Position numbers and translations under genes: made by a program. Of a DNA stretch of 64,000 nucleotides, positions 26,709 to 35,940 are shown piece by piece. Position 1 is the stretch's first letter. Every line of letters begins with the position of its first letter. The stretch is taken from NCBI GenBank assembly GCA_016713115.1, contig JADJPU010000001.1:372001-436000 (forward strand), in the 5' to 3' direction. The DNA is from Cellvibrionales bacterium (GTDB taxonomy: Bacteria; Pseudomonadota; Gammaproteobacteria; Pseudomonadales; UBA7239). A model generated the notes under the pieces. The model searched no databases, was not told the DNA's origin, and was given only the letters and a program-made list of their open reading frames with translations.

Positions 26709-28043
26709 TCAAATTTTTAACTCCCCACGCATGGAATTGACCAGCGATTCTTGAATCAGCACATCCACAAATTGACCAATCAAATTAGTATCAGTTGAGC
26801 TGAAGTTCACCACGCGATTGTTTTCTGTGCGGCCTTGTAACTGCCCCGGATTTTTCTTGGAAAAGCCGCTGACGAGGACGCGCTGCGTGGTGCCAACCAT
26901 CTGTCTGCCTATCATTTGCGCGTTGTTAAAAATGCGCTGCTGCAAAATCGCCAAACGCTCTTTTTTAACCGCTTCTGGTGTGTCATCCGGCAAATTGGCG
27001 GCCGGTGTTCCAGGGCGCGCGCTGTAGACAAAACTGAATGAAGTGTCGAAGCCGATGTCATCAATCAGCTTCATGGTTTTGGCAAAATCGTCTTCCGTTT
27101 CGCCGGGGAAGCCGACAATAAAATCCGACGAGATGCTGATGTCGGGGCGAATCTGACGCAGGCGGCGAATTTTGGATTTGTATTCCAGCGCGGTGTGGCC
27201 GCGTTTCATTGCCGCCAAAATGCGATCAGAACCGTGCTGTACCGGCAAGTGCAAATGACTCACCAATTCTGGAATTTCTGCGTACACATCGATCAAACTG
27301 TCGGTAAATTCCACCGGATGCGAAGTGGTGTAGCGAATGCGGTCGATGCCGTCTATCGCCGCCACGCACAGCAGCATATCGGCAAAATCGGCTGCGCTGC
27401 CGTCTGGTTTTTCGCCGCGCCACGCGTTGACATTTTGCCCCAACAAATTCACTTCGCGCACGCCTTGCGCAGCGAGGTGCGCAATTTCCACCAACACATC
27501 GGTCAACGGCCTGCTCACTTCTTCGCCGCGCGTGTAAGGCACGACACAAAATGTGCAGTATTTATTGCAGCCTTCCATGATGGAGACAAACGCAGAAACA
27601 CCATCGGCTTCCGGCAATGGCAGGCGGTCAAATTTTTCAATTTCAGGAAAACTGATATCGACGACGGTAGTTTTGCTATCAGCGTGAGAGCGGCGCTGAT
27701 CGATCATCTCTGGCAGGCGATGCAGTGTTTGCGGACCAAAAACCAAATCCACAAACGGTGCGCGCTTGGCAATGCCCTCTCCTTCTTGGCTCGCCACGCA
27801 ACCGCCGACACCGATAATCAATTCCGGCCGATCTTTTTTCAGATTTTTCCAGCGCCCCAGTTGGTGAAACACTTTCTCTTGCGCTTTTTCACGAATGGAG
27901 CAGGTGTTGAGCAGAATGACATCGGCTTCGGCTGGATCATCGGTCAATTGCAAGTCGTGACTGTCAGATAACAACTGCCCCATGCGACTGGAGTCGTACT
28001 CGTTCATCTGACAGCCGTGGGTTTCGATATACAGTTTGCTCAT
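26709..28043 (-). CDS. miaB: tRNA-2-methylthio-N6-dimethylallyladenosine synthase MiaB
   Basis: A 444-residue radical-SAM methylthiotransferase that modifies A37 of tRNAs. The N-terminal cluster cysteines are in THGCQMN, NTCSIREKA and VGGCVASQ. The radical-SAM CxxxCxxC is EGCNKYCTFCVVPYTRGEE. GRTENNRVVNF lies in the C-terminal TRAM domain. ATG 28043 is chosen; a TTG two codons upstream is less likely. It diverges from the DUF1820 gene. In many relatives miaB is followed by ybeZ-ybeY-lnt, but here hicAB follows in convergent orientation. Confidence 0.97.
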   Translation of the reverse strand: MSKLYIETHGCQMNEYDSSRMGQLLSDSHDLQLTDDPAEADVILLNTCSIREKAQEKVFHQLGRWKNLKKDRPELIIGVGGCVASQEGEGIAKRAPFVDLVFGPQTLHRLPEMIDQRRSHADSKTTVVDISFPEIEKFDRLPLPEADGVSAFVSIMEGCNKYCTFCVVPYTRGEEVSRPLTDVLVEIAHLAAQGVREVNLLGQNVNAWRGEKPDGSAADFADMLLCVAAIDGIDRIRYTTSHPVEFTDSLIDVYAEIPELVSHLHLPVQHGSDRILAAMKRGHTALEYKSKIRRLRQIRPDISISSDFIVGFPGETEDDFAKTMKLIDDIGFDTSFSFVYSARPGTPAANLPDDTPEAVKKERLAILQQRIFNNAQMIGRQMVGTTQRVLVSGFSKKNPGQLQGRTENNRVVNFSSTDTNLIGQFVDVLIQESLVNSMRGELKI

Positions 28044-28159
28044 AAACAACTCGCGCGTAAAAACGGGGCAATACGCTAGGTTTGACGGGGTGGGGCATTA
28101 TACAGATACCCCTGCTCTGGTATCCTGTCGCACCCTCCGCAAGACCCTCGGCAAGCAGC

Positions 28160-28507
28160 ATGGCCAAGCAAGCACTCTACAAAATCGTCTTCGTCAATCA
28201 GAGCCAAGTGTTCGAGCTATACGCGCGCCAGATCTTCCAGAGCGACCTGTACGGCTTCATCGAGATTGAGGATTATGTCTTCGGTGAAAAGTCGGCGATG
28301 ATCGTCGATCCGGCAGAAGAAAAGCTGAAAAACGAGTTCAACGGCGTGAAACGCAGCTTCATCCCCCTGCACGCCATTGTGCGCATCGACGAGGTGGAGA
28401 AAGAAGGCCCCGTGCGCATGAGCGAAGTAAAGCCCGGCTCGAATGTCACCCATTTCCCCTTCACGCCGCGCCCGCTGCCCGGCTTGATGCCTGACTCCGA
28501 CGAATAA
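28160..28507 (+). CDS. DUF1820 family protein
   Basis: A 115-residue protein of unknown function, starting MAKQALYKIVFVNQSQVFEL. The stretches ARQIFQSDLYGFIEIED and EEKLKNEFNGVKRSFIPLHA are strongly conserved in the DUF1820 family of gammaproteobacteria. It is acidic and soluble, with no membrane segment. It lies between miaB (divergent) and mreC (10 bases downstream of the stop to the presumed start). The family commonly sits beside miaB in Pseudomonas. No reaction is known. Confidence 0.88.
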   Translation: MAKQALYKIVFVNQSQVFELYARQIFQSDLYGFIEIEDYVFGEKSAMIVDPAEEKLKNEFNGVKRSFIPLHAIVRIDEVEKEGPVRMSEVKPGSNVTHFPFTPRPLPGLMPDSDE

Positions 28508-28517
28508 GGAGCCGGCC

Positions 28518-29408
28518 ATCAAACGGATTTTTTCCCAACGCACTTCCGCCCTCTCGCGCTTTTTGCTGCCCGCGAGTGTGGCGCTGCTTCTGCTCGGCGC
28601 GGGCTATGTGCGTCCTGAGTTATTGACTGGCGCAAAGTCTCTGCTGGCGGATCATGTAGCGCGCCCGCTGTACGCGCTCACCGCTTTTCCATCGCGCGCC
28701 CTGCACTGGTTTGATGACACCTTTACCGGTCGCGTGCAGCTGGAGGAGCGCAACCGCGCGCTGGAGCACGAGAACCTCATCTTGCAGCGCAATATGCAGC
28801 GCATGGCCGCCCTACAGGCCGATAACGCGCGCCTGAAAGAGCTGCTGAACTCCACAGAAAGTTTGGACGACTCGGTGCTGGTATCTGGGCTGCTGGGCAT
28901 CTCGCCCGACCCGCGCCGCATGGAAATGGTGGTGAATCGCGGAAAATCTGATGGCGTATTTGAGGGGCAACCTGTGCTGGATGCCCACGGCCTTGTGGGC
29001 ATTGTCACTGAATTTTCTGAGCACACGGCACGCATTTTATTGATTACGGATACCAGCAACGCCGTGCCGGTGCAGGTCAACCGCAACGGGGTGCGCGGCA
29101 TTGCGGAAGGCAGTGGGCGCTTGGATGAGTTGTACATCCGCAACTTGGTACCCACCACCGATATCAAACAGGGCGACTTGATTGTCAGCTCCGGTTTGGG
29201 CGGGCGCTACCCGCCGGCCTATCCGGTAGGAGAAGTGACCCGCATCGAATACGACGGTGCCGACTCGTTTCTGCGCGTAGTAGTGAAGCCCTATGCACAA
29301 CTGGATCGCGCGCAACAACTGCTGCTGATCTTCCGGCCGGAGGCAAAAATCTCGCTACCTGCCACGCCATTGCCTACCGAAACAGCACCCCATGCTGCTC
29401 AACCCTAA
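28518..29408 (+). CDS. mreC: Rod shape-determining protein MreC, apparently non-canonical start
   Basis: MreC is a periplasmic scaffold that bridges MreB/MreD and penicillin-binding proteins. One N-terminal membrane segment (LPASVALLLLGAGYV) is followed by a coiled coil (QLEERNRALEHENLILQRNM) and the two beta domains with VVNRGKSDGVFEGQPV and GLVGIVTEFSEHTARILLI. The frame is open from 28488 but has no ATG, GTG or TTG until TTG 28563, which would start inside the membrane segment and has no ribosome site. At 28518 an ATC codon follows AAGGAG at six bases and begins IKRIFSQRTS, like the (M)IKPLF openings of relatives. I use ATC; length is then 296, against 281 from TTG. mreD overlaps the 3' end by 17 bases. 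Confidence 0.85.
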   Translation: MKRIFSQRTSALSRFLLPASVALLLLGAGYVRPELLTGAKSLLADHVARPLYALTAFPSRALHWFDDTFTGRVQLEERNRALEHENLILQRNMQRMAALQADNARLKELLNSTESLDDSVLVSGLLGISPDPRRMEMVVNRGKSDGVFEGQPVLDAHGLVGIVTEFSEHTARILLITDTSNAVPVQVNRNGVRGIAEGSGRLDELYIRNLVPTTDIKQGDLIVSSGLGGRYPPAYPVGEVTRIEYDGADSFLRVVVKPYAQLDRAQQLLLIFRPEAKISLPATPLPTETAPHAAQP

Positions 29409-29889
29409 TCGCTATTGGTGGCTGCTTCCCATCAGCTTGGTCTGCGCGTTTTTATGGCAGTTCTGGCCACTGCCTCTCTCTGTCAGAGTGTTTGCACCCG
29501 ATGCCATTGTCGTTGCCACGCTGTACTGGGCTACGCGTCGCCCACCACGCGTCAGCGGCGGCTGGACTCTGATAATAGGCTTGGCACGCGATAGCATCGC
29601 TGGCTCACCTTTAGGCACGCACGCACTGGCACTGGTACTGATCACTTTTCTCGCACAAATGTTGGATGAACAACTGCGCAGCCTCGCTATTTGGCAACAA
29701 ACCATCGCAGTTGGCGTGCTATGTGCGATTTATCAGCTAATCGGCAACGGCGTTTGGATGCTGTTCTATCAAACTGACACAACTTTGTTGCTGCCAGCCG
29801 CCATTGCAACTGGATTGTGCTGGCCCGTCTGCTACCTCGTACTCAACCTACTGGAACATGGCTATTCGCGCCGCCCAAACCGCTCGTGA
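29392..29889 (+). CDS. mreD: Rod shape-determining protein MreD
   Basis: A 165-residue polytopic inner-membrane protein with about five membrane segments, partner of MreC in the elongasome. The start MLLNPNRYWWLLPISLVCAF and the segments VFAPDAIVVATLYWATRRP and GLARDSIAGSPLGTHALAL are typical of gammaproteobacterial MreD. It overlaps mreC by 17 bases, so translation is coupled. mreB is not in front of mreC in this window, and maf, the usual next gene, is missing; a ccdAB pair follows. Confidence 0.94.
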   Translation: MLLNPNRYWWLLPISLVCAFLWQFWPLPLSVRVFAPDAIVVATLYWATRRPPRVSGGWTLIIGLARDSIAGSPLGTHALALVLITFLAQMLDEQLRSLAIWQQTIAVGVLCAIYQLIGNGVWMLFYQTDTTLLLPAAIATGLCWPVCYLVLNLLEHGYSRRPNRS

Positions 29890-29955
29890 GCCACACCTGC
29901 CCATTTTTGTAATTGACATGCTTGCTGGGCGCTAAATTGACCCACAAAGTAAATA

Positions 29956-29970
29956 CGCATAACTTATGCG
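29956..29970. promoter_or_regulatory. Perfect palindrome, probable ccdAB operator
   Basis: CGCATAA and TTATGCG flank a single C, forming a perfect 15-base inverted repeat just upstream of ccdA. CcdA-CcdB complexes bind palindromes near their promoter. It overlaps a possible earlier ATG (29966), which argues that translation starts further down at 29996. Confidence 0.5.
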
Positions 29971-29995
29971 CATAAATTCCATCTGGATTGTCGCC

Positions 29996-30241
29996 ATGCT
30001 TGCCATTTATGACCTTGATGCCCTGAAAAAACCAACCAACCTCAGTGTAAACAGTGACTTACTTAAAAAAGCCAAGGAACTGGACATCAACCTTTCCGCC
30101 TCTCTGGAACAAACGCTCGTTGAACAAGTACGCGCCAAACAGCGCGCTGGCTGGCTAGCAGAGAATCGTGCCGCCATTACTGCTTATAACGCCTTGGTAG
30201 AAAAACATGGCTCCTTTAGTGACAACATTAGGAGCTTTTGA
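29996..30241 (+). CDS. ccdA: CcdA-type antitoxin
   Basis: An 81-residue antitoxin. The N-terminal ribbon-helix-helix part reads PTNLSVNSDLLKKAKELDIN, and the C-terminal part (WLAENRAAITAYNALVEKHG then SFSDNIRSF) matches the toxin-binding segment of CcdA, including the W-x-x-EN and GSF-D patterns. ATG 29996 is chosen because the upstream ATG lies inside the palindrome. The stop overlaps the ccdB start (TGATG), so the pair is cotranslated. CcdA neutralises CcdB and represses the operon with it. Confidence 0.9.
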   Translation: MLAIYDLDALKKPTNLSVNSDLLKKAKELDINLSASLEQTLVEQVRAKQRAGWLAENRAAITAYNALVEKHGSFSDNIRSF

Positions 30242-30558
30242 TGCCGCAATTTACTGCGTACCAAAACAAAAACCCCCAAACAAAAAAACTGATTCCTTTG
30301 CTGTTGGATGTGCAAACCGAATTACTCGGCGAACTGCAAACGCGCGTTGTTGTGCCTTTGACTGCGGTTGAACAGAGCGCAGCAAAACAAATGTCCCGAC
30401 TGACACCGCTGCTTGAAATTGAGGGCAAAAGCTATTTGATGCTTACTCCACAACTTGCCGGCATAAACAAGAAAGAACTTGGCAATCCTGTTGCAGATCT
30501 TTCTAGCGCCAGAAATGAAATTGTAGCGGCACTCGACTTTTTGGTTACTGGATTCTAA
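30241..30558 (+). CDS. ccdB: CcdB-type gyrase-poisoning toxin
   Basis: A 105-residue toxin of the CcdB/MazF fold. It starts MPQFTAYQNKNPQTKKLIP and has LIPLLLDVQTELLGELQTRV and VVPLTAVEQ, typical of the family. The last residues (LDFLVTGF) resemble the conserved C-terminus (W-I-hydrophobic-G in F-plasmid CcdB), where the residues that contact GyrA sit; the family tryptophan is replaced here by Phe. It sits between mreD and rng, where maf is expected. Confidence 0.9.
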   Translation: MPQFTAYQNKNPQTKKLIPLLLDVQTELLGELQTRVVVPLTAVEQSAAKQMSRLTPLLEIEGKSYLMLTPQLAGINKKELGNPVADLSSARNEIVAALDFLVTGF

Positions 30559-30585
30559 GCCTCTAACAACATATGACACATTCCT

Positions 30586-32064
30586 ATGAGTGAAGAAATA
30601 CTGATCAATGTTGCGCCAATGGAGACACGCGTTGCCGTCGTCGACAACGGCGTACTGCAAGAAGTCTACATTGAGCGCGCCGAAAAACGCGGCTTAGTTG
30701 GCAACATCTACAAAGGCAAGGTGGCGCGCGTGATGCCCGGCATGCAAGCCGCGTTTGTCGATATCGGCTTAGAACGCGCCGCATTTATTCACGCCGCTGA
30801 TATTGTGACGCTTGATGCAAACGGCATGGAACATCGCAAATTAACCGTGCCGGATATCCGCACACTCGTGCACGAAGGGAAAACGCTCATCGTGCAAGTC
30901 ATTAAAGAACCCATAGGAACCAAAGGTGCGCGGCTCACCACCCACCTTTCTGTGTCTTCGCGCTTTTTGGTGTACATGCCCTATACCAATCACATTGGCA
31001 TGTCGCAAAAAATTGAGAACGAAGCGGAGCGCGAACGCCTGCTCGGCATTGTGGAATCCTGCTTGCCAACCGATGGCCGCGAACATGCAGGCGGCTTTAT
31101 TGTGCGCACAGTCGCGGAAAATGCTTTGGCGGAAGAAATTCAAACCGACGCTGTATTTTTGCAAAAATTGTGGAGTGACTTGAAGCCAGAATTGGCTTCG
31201 TTGTCTGTGCCGAGTGTGATCTACAACGACCTACCGCTGTTTCTGCGCACCATGCGCGATGCCGTAAAACCCAGCGTGGAAAAAGTGCGCATCGACTCAC
31301 GCGAAGAATATGAACGCCTGCTGCGTTTTGCCTCTGATTATGAATCAGGCACACGCAATGTGATTGAACATTACGATGGCGAGCGCCCCATTTTTGATCT
31401 CTACAGCGTAGAAGAAGAAATTCAGAAAGCACTGGAGCGGCGCGTCAATTTGAAATCTGGCGGCTATTTGATCATCGACCAAACTGAAGCCATGACTACC
31501 ATTGATGTGAATACCGGTGCATTTATCGGCCACACCAACCAAGAAGAAACACTGTTTAAAACCAATTTAGAGGCAGCAACAACACTGGCGCGCCAACTGC
31601 GTTTGCGCAATTTGGGCGGCATCATCATTGTCGATTTCATCGACATGCAAGACCCAGAGCATCAACGACAAGTGGTGCGCGTACTGGAAAAAGCCATCGA
31701 AAAAGATCCGGCCAAAATTGCCGTCACCTGCATTTCCGAATTGGGTTTGGTGCAGATGACGCGCAAACGCACGCGCGAAAGTTTAAGTCGCACGCTGTGC
31801 GAGAGCTGCCCTGTTTGCCAAGGGCGCGGCATTTTGAAATCCGCTGAATCCGTTTGCTACGAAATCATGCGCGAAATTTTGCGCGGCGCGCGCACTTACG
31901 ACAGCAAGCAGCTTTTGGTGATGGCTTCACAAGAAGTCATTGATCGCTTGTTGGATGAAGATTCCGCCAGCGTGGCCGACATCGAAGATCTCACACAAAA
32001 ATCCATTCGCTTTCGCGTCGAAAGCGTATACAACCGAGAGCAATATGACATTGTTCCCATGTAA
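30586..32064 (+). CDS. rng: Ribonuclease G
   Basis: A 492-residue endoribonuclease of the RNase E/G family that trims 16S rRNA and degrades mRNAs. The N-terminal S1 domain is interrupted as usual (GNIYKGKVARVMPGMQAAF). The catalytic metal ligands are in TTIDVNTGAF and IIVDFIDMQDP. The zinc-link cysteines are in CESCPVCQGRG. There is no long C-terminal scaffold, so it is RNase G and not RNase E. It is followed at 15 bases by yhdP, the standard order. Confidence 0.96.
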   Translation: MSEEILINVAPMETRVAVVDNGVLQEVYIERAEKRGLVGNIYKGKVARVMPGMQAAFVDIGLERAAFIHAADIVTLDANGMEHRKLTVPDIRTLVHEGKTLIVQVIKEPIGTKGARLTTHLSVSSRFLVYMPYTNHIGMSQKIENEAERERLLGIVESCLPTDGREHAGGFIVRTVAENALAEEIQTDAVFLQKLWSDLKPELASLSVPSVIYNDLPLFLRTMRDAVKPSVEKVRIDSREEYERLLRFASDYESGTRNVIEHYDGERPIFDLYSVEEEIQKALERRVNLKSGGYLIIDQTEAMTTIDVNTGAFIGHTNQEETLFKTNLEAATTLARQLRLRNLGGIIIVDFIDMQDPEHQRQVVRVLEKAIEKDPAKIAVTCISELGLVQMTRKRTRESLSRTLCESCPVCQGRGILKSAESVCYEIMREILRGARTYDSKQLLVMASQEVIDRLLDEDSASVADIEDLTQKSIRFRVESVYNREQYDIVPM

Positions 32065-32079
32065 GCGAGTTGTATACGC

Positions 32080-35000
32080 ATGAGCAAACGCATTGCGCTT
32101 CGACTCATCAACTTGCTGTGGTACAGCACAGCAGCTGTGATCATTGGCTTCGCCATGCTGGTGTCTATTGGCCGTGAAGTGTTGCCGCGCGTGAATTTAG
32201 CCAACGACAGATTTCTGCAATACATAAACGATCTAACTGGTGCACGCATCCAAGCCTCGCAACTGGAAGTGCGCTGGACATCCATTTATCCAGAAATACG
32301 CGCACAACAGTTTGTTATTGATACTGCCGATGCGCATGTAGAGCTCCATCAAGTATTTTTCACCGTTAATTTATTTTACAGCTTGTGGCAGCGCACGCCT
32401 GTCATAGACCACATGCAACTAGCGCGCGCGACCATTAACCATACCTTGCCGCAAGATTCCGCAACACCACTGGACCTTGAGCGCGACTGGCGTTTTATCA
32501 ATCGTCTATTCAACAACGACACGCAAATCCAAAACATTCTCGTCACACTGCAGCGCGGCGACTGGAAAAAAACCTTAGAGATTGATGATTTTCGTGTAGA
32601 AAAAAACCTCACTCATAAAAAGTTTTCACTCAAACTATTAAGCGGAAACACGCAGAAGCTATCTGCCATTGGGAAATTTTCTGGCGACTCACTGCGTGAC
32701 AGCAAAGGCACCCTTTATCTAAAAACAGAGAATCTAGCGCTGGACGACTGGGATCATCCCGCCGTAAAAAACAGCACCATTAATGGCGAAACATGGCTGC
32801 AATGGCAAGGCTTGCAGCAAATCGACTTTACCAGCCAATTAGCTCTGCTGACGCCAGCAAACAACCGCGCAGAGGGCGAGATCGCCCTGCCACCAGCTAT
32901 ATCTGGCACCTTCAGCGGTCAATGGCGCAAAGAACAATCCAGTCACATTGATGTACATGCGCTTGCGATAGCCGACAAACCTGTAATCAACGATTTGCGT
33001 TTTTCATTCAACACAGCACAAACACAGCAGTGGCAAATATCCACGCCAGAACTGCGATTGGACAACACGAAAATACTGCTACCGTTTCTGCCTGAAGGCG
33101 AAGTAAAAAATCTCTTTTCTTCTCTGAACTTGCACGGCTACTTGCGAAATTTTGAGCTCACTTGGGACAACAACAAGCCTCTCACTGAACGCATGCAGCT
33201 GCAAGCTAATGCCGACAACATCAGCAGCGGTCACTGGGAAGGTGTACCCGCTTTCACTGGCGTGAGCGGCTATGTTCGCAGCGGTATTGGTTACGGTTTT
33301 ATCGACTTAAATAGCAACAACGGTTTTTCCATGCACTACCCCGAGGTGTATCACAAACCGATTGTTTTTCAACACGCCGCAGGGCGTGTGCAATGGCAGT
33401 GGGCGCCAGAACAACAAACCGTTTTTGTCGGTAGCGATTACGCGAGTTTGTCAGGCGATCCTGGCGAAGCACGCGGCAGTTTTTGGTTGCATTTGCCACT
33501 CGCTGGCGCTGATTTTCACAGCGAGTTGTATCTGTCCATTGGTTTGCGCAACAGCGCCGCACAATACCGCAATATGTTTATTCCTTACATTTTGCCCAAG
33601 GATTTACTGGCATGGCTGAATAACAGTATCGGTGATGCCGATTTGCCTGCCGCCGGCTTCTTATATCGCGGCGGCTTAACCGGTACAGAAGCGAAGGAAA
33701 GTGCTATTCAATTTTTTGGCGATATCCGCAACGGCGATTTGAAATTTCATCCCGATTGGCCGCCGTTAAAAAACATTGACGCGCGTTTATTGGTGGACAA
33801 CCACAACGCTTACATACGCGCCAGCCGCGCCACGCTGTATGACACTGCCATTGATGCCGCACACATCGCCGTGCTGGAACAACCCAAAGGATTAACCATC
33901 AACATCAACGGCCGCGCGCACGGCTCGCCCGATGATGGCTTGCGTTTGTTGCGTGAATCGCCGTTACATCACGCTATTGGCAACGGCATGGATGCATGGA
34001 AAATACCGCAGGGCAACTTGGAAACTGCACTGCAACTGCAAATTCCGCTCTCTGGTGCGCCGCTGCCACAAACAGAAAATGTATTGCTCACGCTCAATAA
34101 CGCGCAGCTGGATATGCACGATTTGCGTTTGCCGTTTCGCCAAATCAACAGTCAACTCAGCTATGACAGTGACAACGGCTTGCAAGCGCCCAGCATCAAA
34201 GCATCTCTATTTAATAAGCCTGTTACCGCAAATATAGTTAGCAAAAAATCAGCACAGGGCACCGTCGTTCAAGTGACCGCCAACAGCAGCGCCAACATCA
34301 GTGATATCGCCACTTGGTCCGCGATCACACCACTAAAAATGCTGAGCGGCAGCGCAGATTACAGCTTGCAACTGCAGCTCAACCCTAGCAATGCCGCACA
34401 AACCGCGAGCATCGGGCAACTGCAAGTCAGCAGCACACTCCAAAATGTAGAAGCACCTCTGCCCGCACCTTTTACCAAACAACGCGGCAGCAAAACGCCG
34501 TTTACTCTGACGGTGGATTTGCTGCGCAACAATCAACAAACCTACCGTTTCAATTACAACCAACAAATTTTCGGCACACTGGCAGCGCACAATGGCGCAC
34601 TAACGGGCGGTGATATTCAGCTATTGGGTTCACCAACAATAACACCCAATGTTGATGGAAAGCTTTTCATCCACGGAAGCTTGCCAAGCGCTGACATTCA
34701 GCAATGGATTGATTTAATCACCAGCCATAACAAACTAAGCACAAACAACAGCAACAACGACAACCCAAACACCCTGTTTCCATCCGTTTCCATCAATACA
34801 CAACAGGCTACTTGGAAAGATTTTTCATTTTCCAATCTAGCTATTAATGCCAATCACAATAACGACGCATGGACACTGGCTTTCAACACACAAGAAGCAC
34901 AAGGCAAAGCTGTATTTTATGATTCAGGAAAAACACCCGACATTATTATCGACACCCTAAAGATTCAGCGCGATAAAACTAACGCACAAGCAAAAAAACC

Positions 35001-35940
35001 GCCGGCTGACCGTATAGATTTCTCTGCTATTCCCGCGCTGGATATCACGATTCAACACCTGTTTGTTGACGGTATGGATATAGGAAACTTCAGCACAGCA
35101 TTGCGCAGCACCGCAAACAGCTTGCGTTTTGAAAAATTGATGGCGACAGGCAGTGGCTATCTTCTGCGCGACGGCAGCGGCCTCGGCGGCAGCACACTGC
35201 TGTGGCAGCAAAAATTGGATGGCAGTTACCACAGCGAATTTCACGGCGCGTTGCACATGTCTGGCGAGCAGCCGGTGTTAAAACATCTCGGCATTGACCC
35301 ATTCATCATTGGTAAGCGCGTCTCATTGTTTGCAGATTTAGCATGGCCGAGCACACCGCAAGATATCAGCTTAAATAACATCGCCGGCAGTGTTTACACC
35401 GAAGGGAAAGACGGCAAATACTTGCAAGCGCAGCCCAATATCGCCATGCACGCATTGAGTGTCATTAACATCACCACTTGGTTGCGGCGTTTGCAATTGG
35501 ATTTTTCTGATTTAAACAACAACGGCATCAGTTTTGATGAATACAAAGGCAAATTGCTATTTGGCAAAGGCATGATGCAATTTGTCGAGCCACTGGAAAT
35601 TGAGAGCCCGTCCAGCAAATTCAAGTTAAGCGGAAAAGCCTTATTAGAAAGTGACACTTTGGATTTGCGCCTAATCGCCACCCTACCCGTTAGCAACAAT
35701 GCCACCTGGGTAGCCGCGATTGCCGGCGGTCTGCCGGCGGCGGCAGGTGTGTATGTCGCCAGCAAAATTTTTGATAAACAAATTAGCAGTTTGAGCAGTT
35801 TGAGTTATCGCATTACCGGCCCGATGAGTGACCCAGTCATGAGCTTCGAGCGCATTGCGCCGCAGCAAGAAAAACCAGCAGAAAACACGCCGACAAAACC
35901 TGCTTCGCCTACGAAGCGTGACGCGACAAAATCGTTTTGA
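32080..35940 (+). CDS. yhdP: YhdP-family AsmA-like phospholipid transport protein
   Basis: A 1286-residue envelope protein with a single N-terminal membrane anchor (residues about 9-29) and a very long periplasmic beta-rich region made of AsmA/DUF3971 repeats. YhdP, TamB and YdbH form bridges that move phospholipids from inner to outer membrane. The N-terminal part ARIQASQLEVRWTSIYPEI and the C-terminal AIAGGLPAAAGVYVASKIFD, with the YRITGPMSDPVMSFE end, are family features. It follows rng directly. Its last 32 bases overlap the convergent hldE gene. Confidence 0.93.
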   Translation: MSKRIALRLINLLWYSTAAVIIGFAMLVSIGREVLPRVNLANDRFLQYINDLTGARIQASQLEVRWTSIYPEIRAQQFVIDTADAHVELHQVFFTVNLFYSLWQRTPVIDHMQLARATINHTLPQDSATPLDLERDWRFINRLFNNDTQIQNILVTLQRGDWKKTLEIDDFRVEKNLTHKKFSLKLLSGNTQKLSAIGKFSGDSLRDSKGTLYLKTENLALDDWDHPAVKNSTINGETWLQWQGLQQIDFTSQLALLTPANNRAEGEIALPPAISGTFSGQWRKEQSSHIDVHALAIADKPVINDLRFSFNTAQTQQWQISTPELRLDNTKILLPFLPEGEVKNLFSSLNLHGYLRNFELTWDNNKPLTERMQLQANADNISSGHWEGVPAFTGVSGYVRSGIGYGFIDLNSNNGFSMHYPEVYHKPIVFQHAAGRVQWQWAPEQQTVFVGSDYASLSGDPGEARGSFWLHLPLAGADFHSELYLSIGLRNSAAQYRNMFIPYILPKDLLAWLNNSIGDADLPAAGFLYRGGLTGTEAKESAIQFFGDIRNGDLKFHPDWPPLKNIDARLLVDNHNAYIRASRATLYDTAIDAAHIAVLEQPKGLTININGRAHGSPDDGLRLLRESPLHHAIGNGMDAWKIPQGNLETALQLQIPLSGAPLPQTENVLLTLNNAQLDMHDLRLPFRQINSQLSYDSDNGLQAPSIKASLFNKPVTANIVSKKSAQGTVVQVTANSSANISDIATWSAITPLKMLSGSADYSLQLQLNPSNAAQTASIGQLQVSSTLQNVEAPLPAPFTKQRGSKTPFTLTVDLLRNNQQTYRFNYNQQIFGTLAAHNGALTGGDIQLLGSPTITPNVDGKLFIHGSLPSADIQQWIDLITSHNKLSTNNSNNDNPNTLFPSVSINTQQATWKDFSFSNLAINANHNNDAWTLAFNTQEAQGKAVFYDSGKTPDIIIDTLKIQRDKTNAQAKKPPADRIDFSAIPALDITIQHLFVDGMDIGNFSTALRSTANSLRFEKLMATGSGYLLRDGSGLGGSTLLWQQKLDGSYHSEFHGALHMSGEQPVLKHLGIDPFIIGKRVSLFADLAWPSTPQDISLNNIAGSVYTEGKDGKYLQAQPNIAMHALSVINITTWLRRLQLDFSDLNNNGISFDEYKGKLLFGKGMMQFVEPLEIESPSSKFKLSGKALLESDTLDLRLIATLPVSNNATWVAAIAGGLPAAAGVYVASKIFDKQISSLSSLSYRITGPMSDPVMSFERIAPQQEKPAENTPTKPASPTKRDATKSF

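Noticed and set aside
29966..29995. Earlier CcdA start at 29966
   Set aside because: The ATG lies inside the probable operator palindrome and has no ribosome site.
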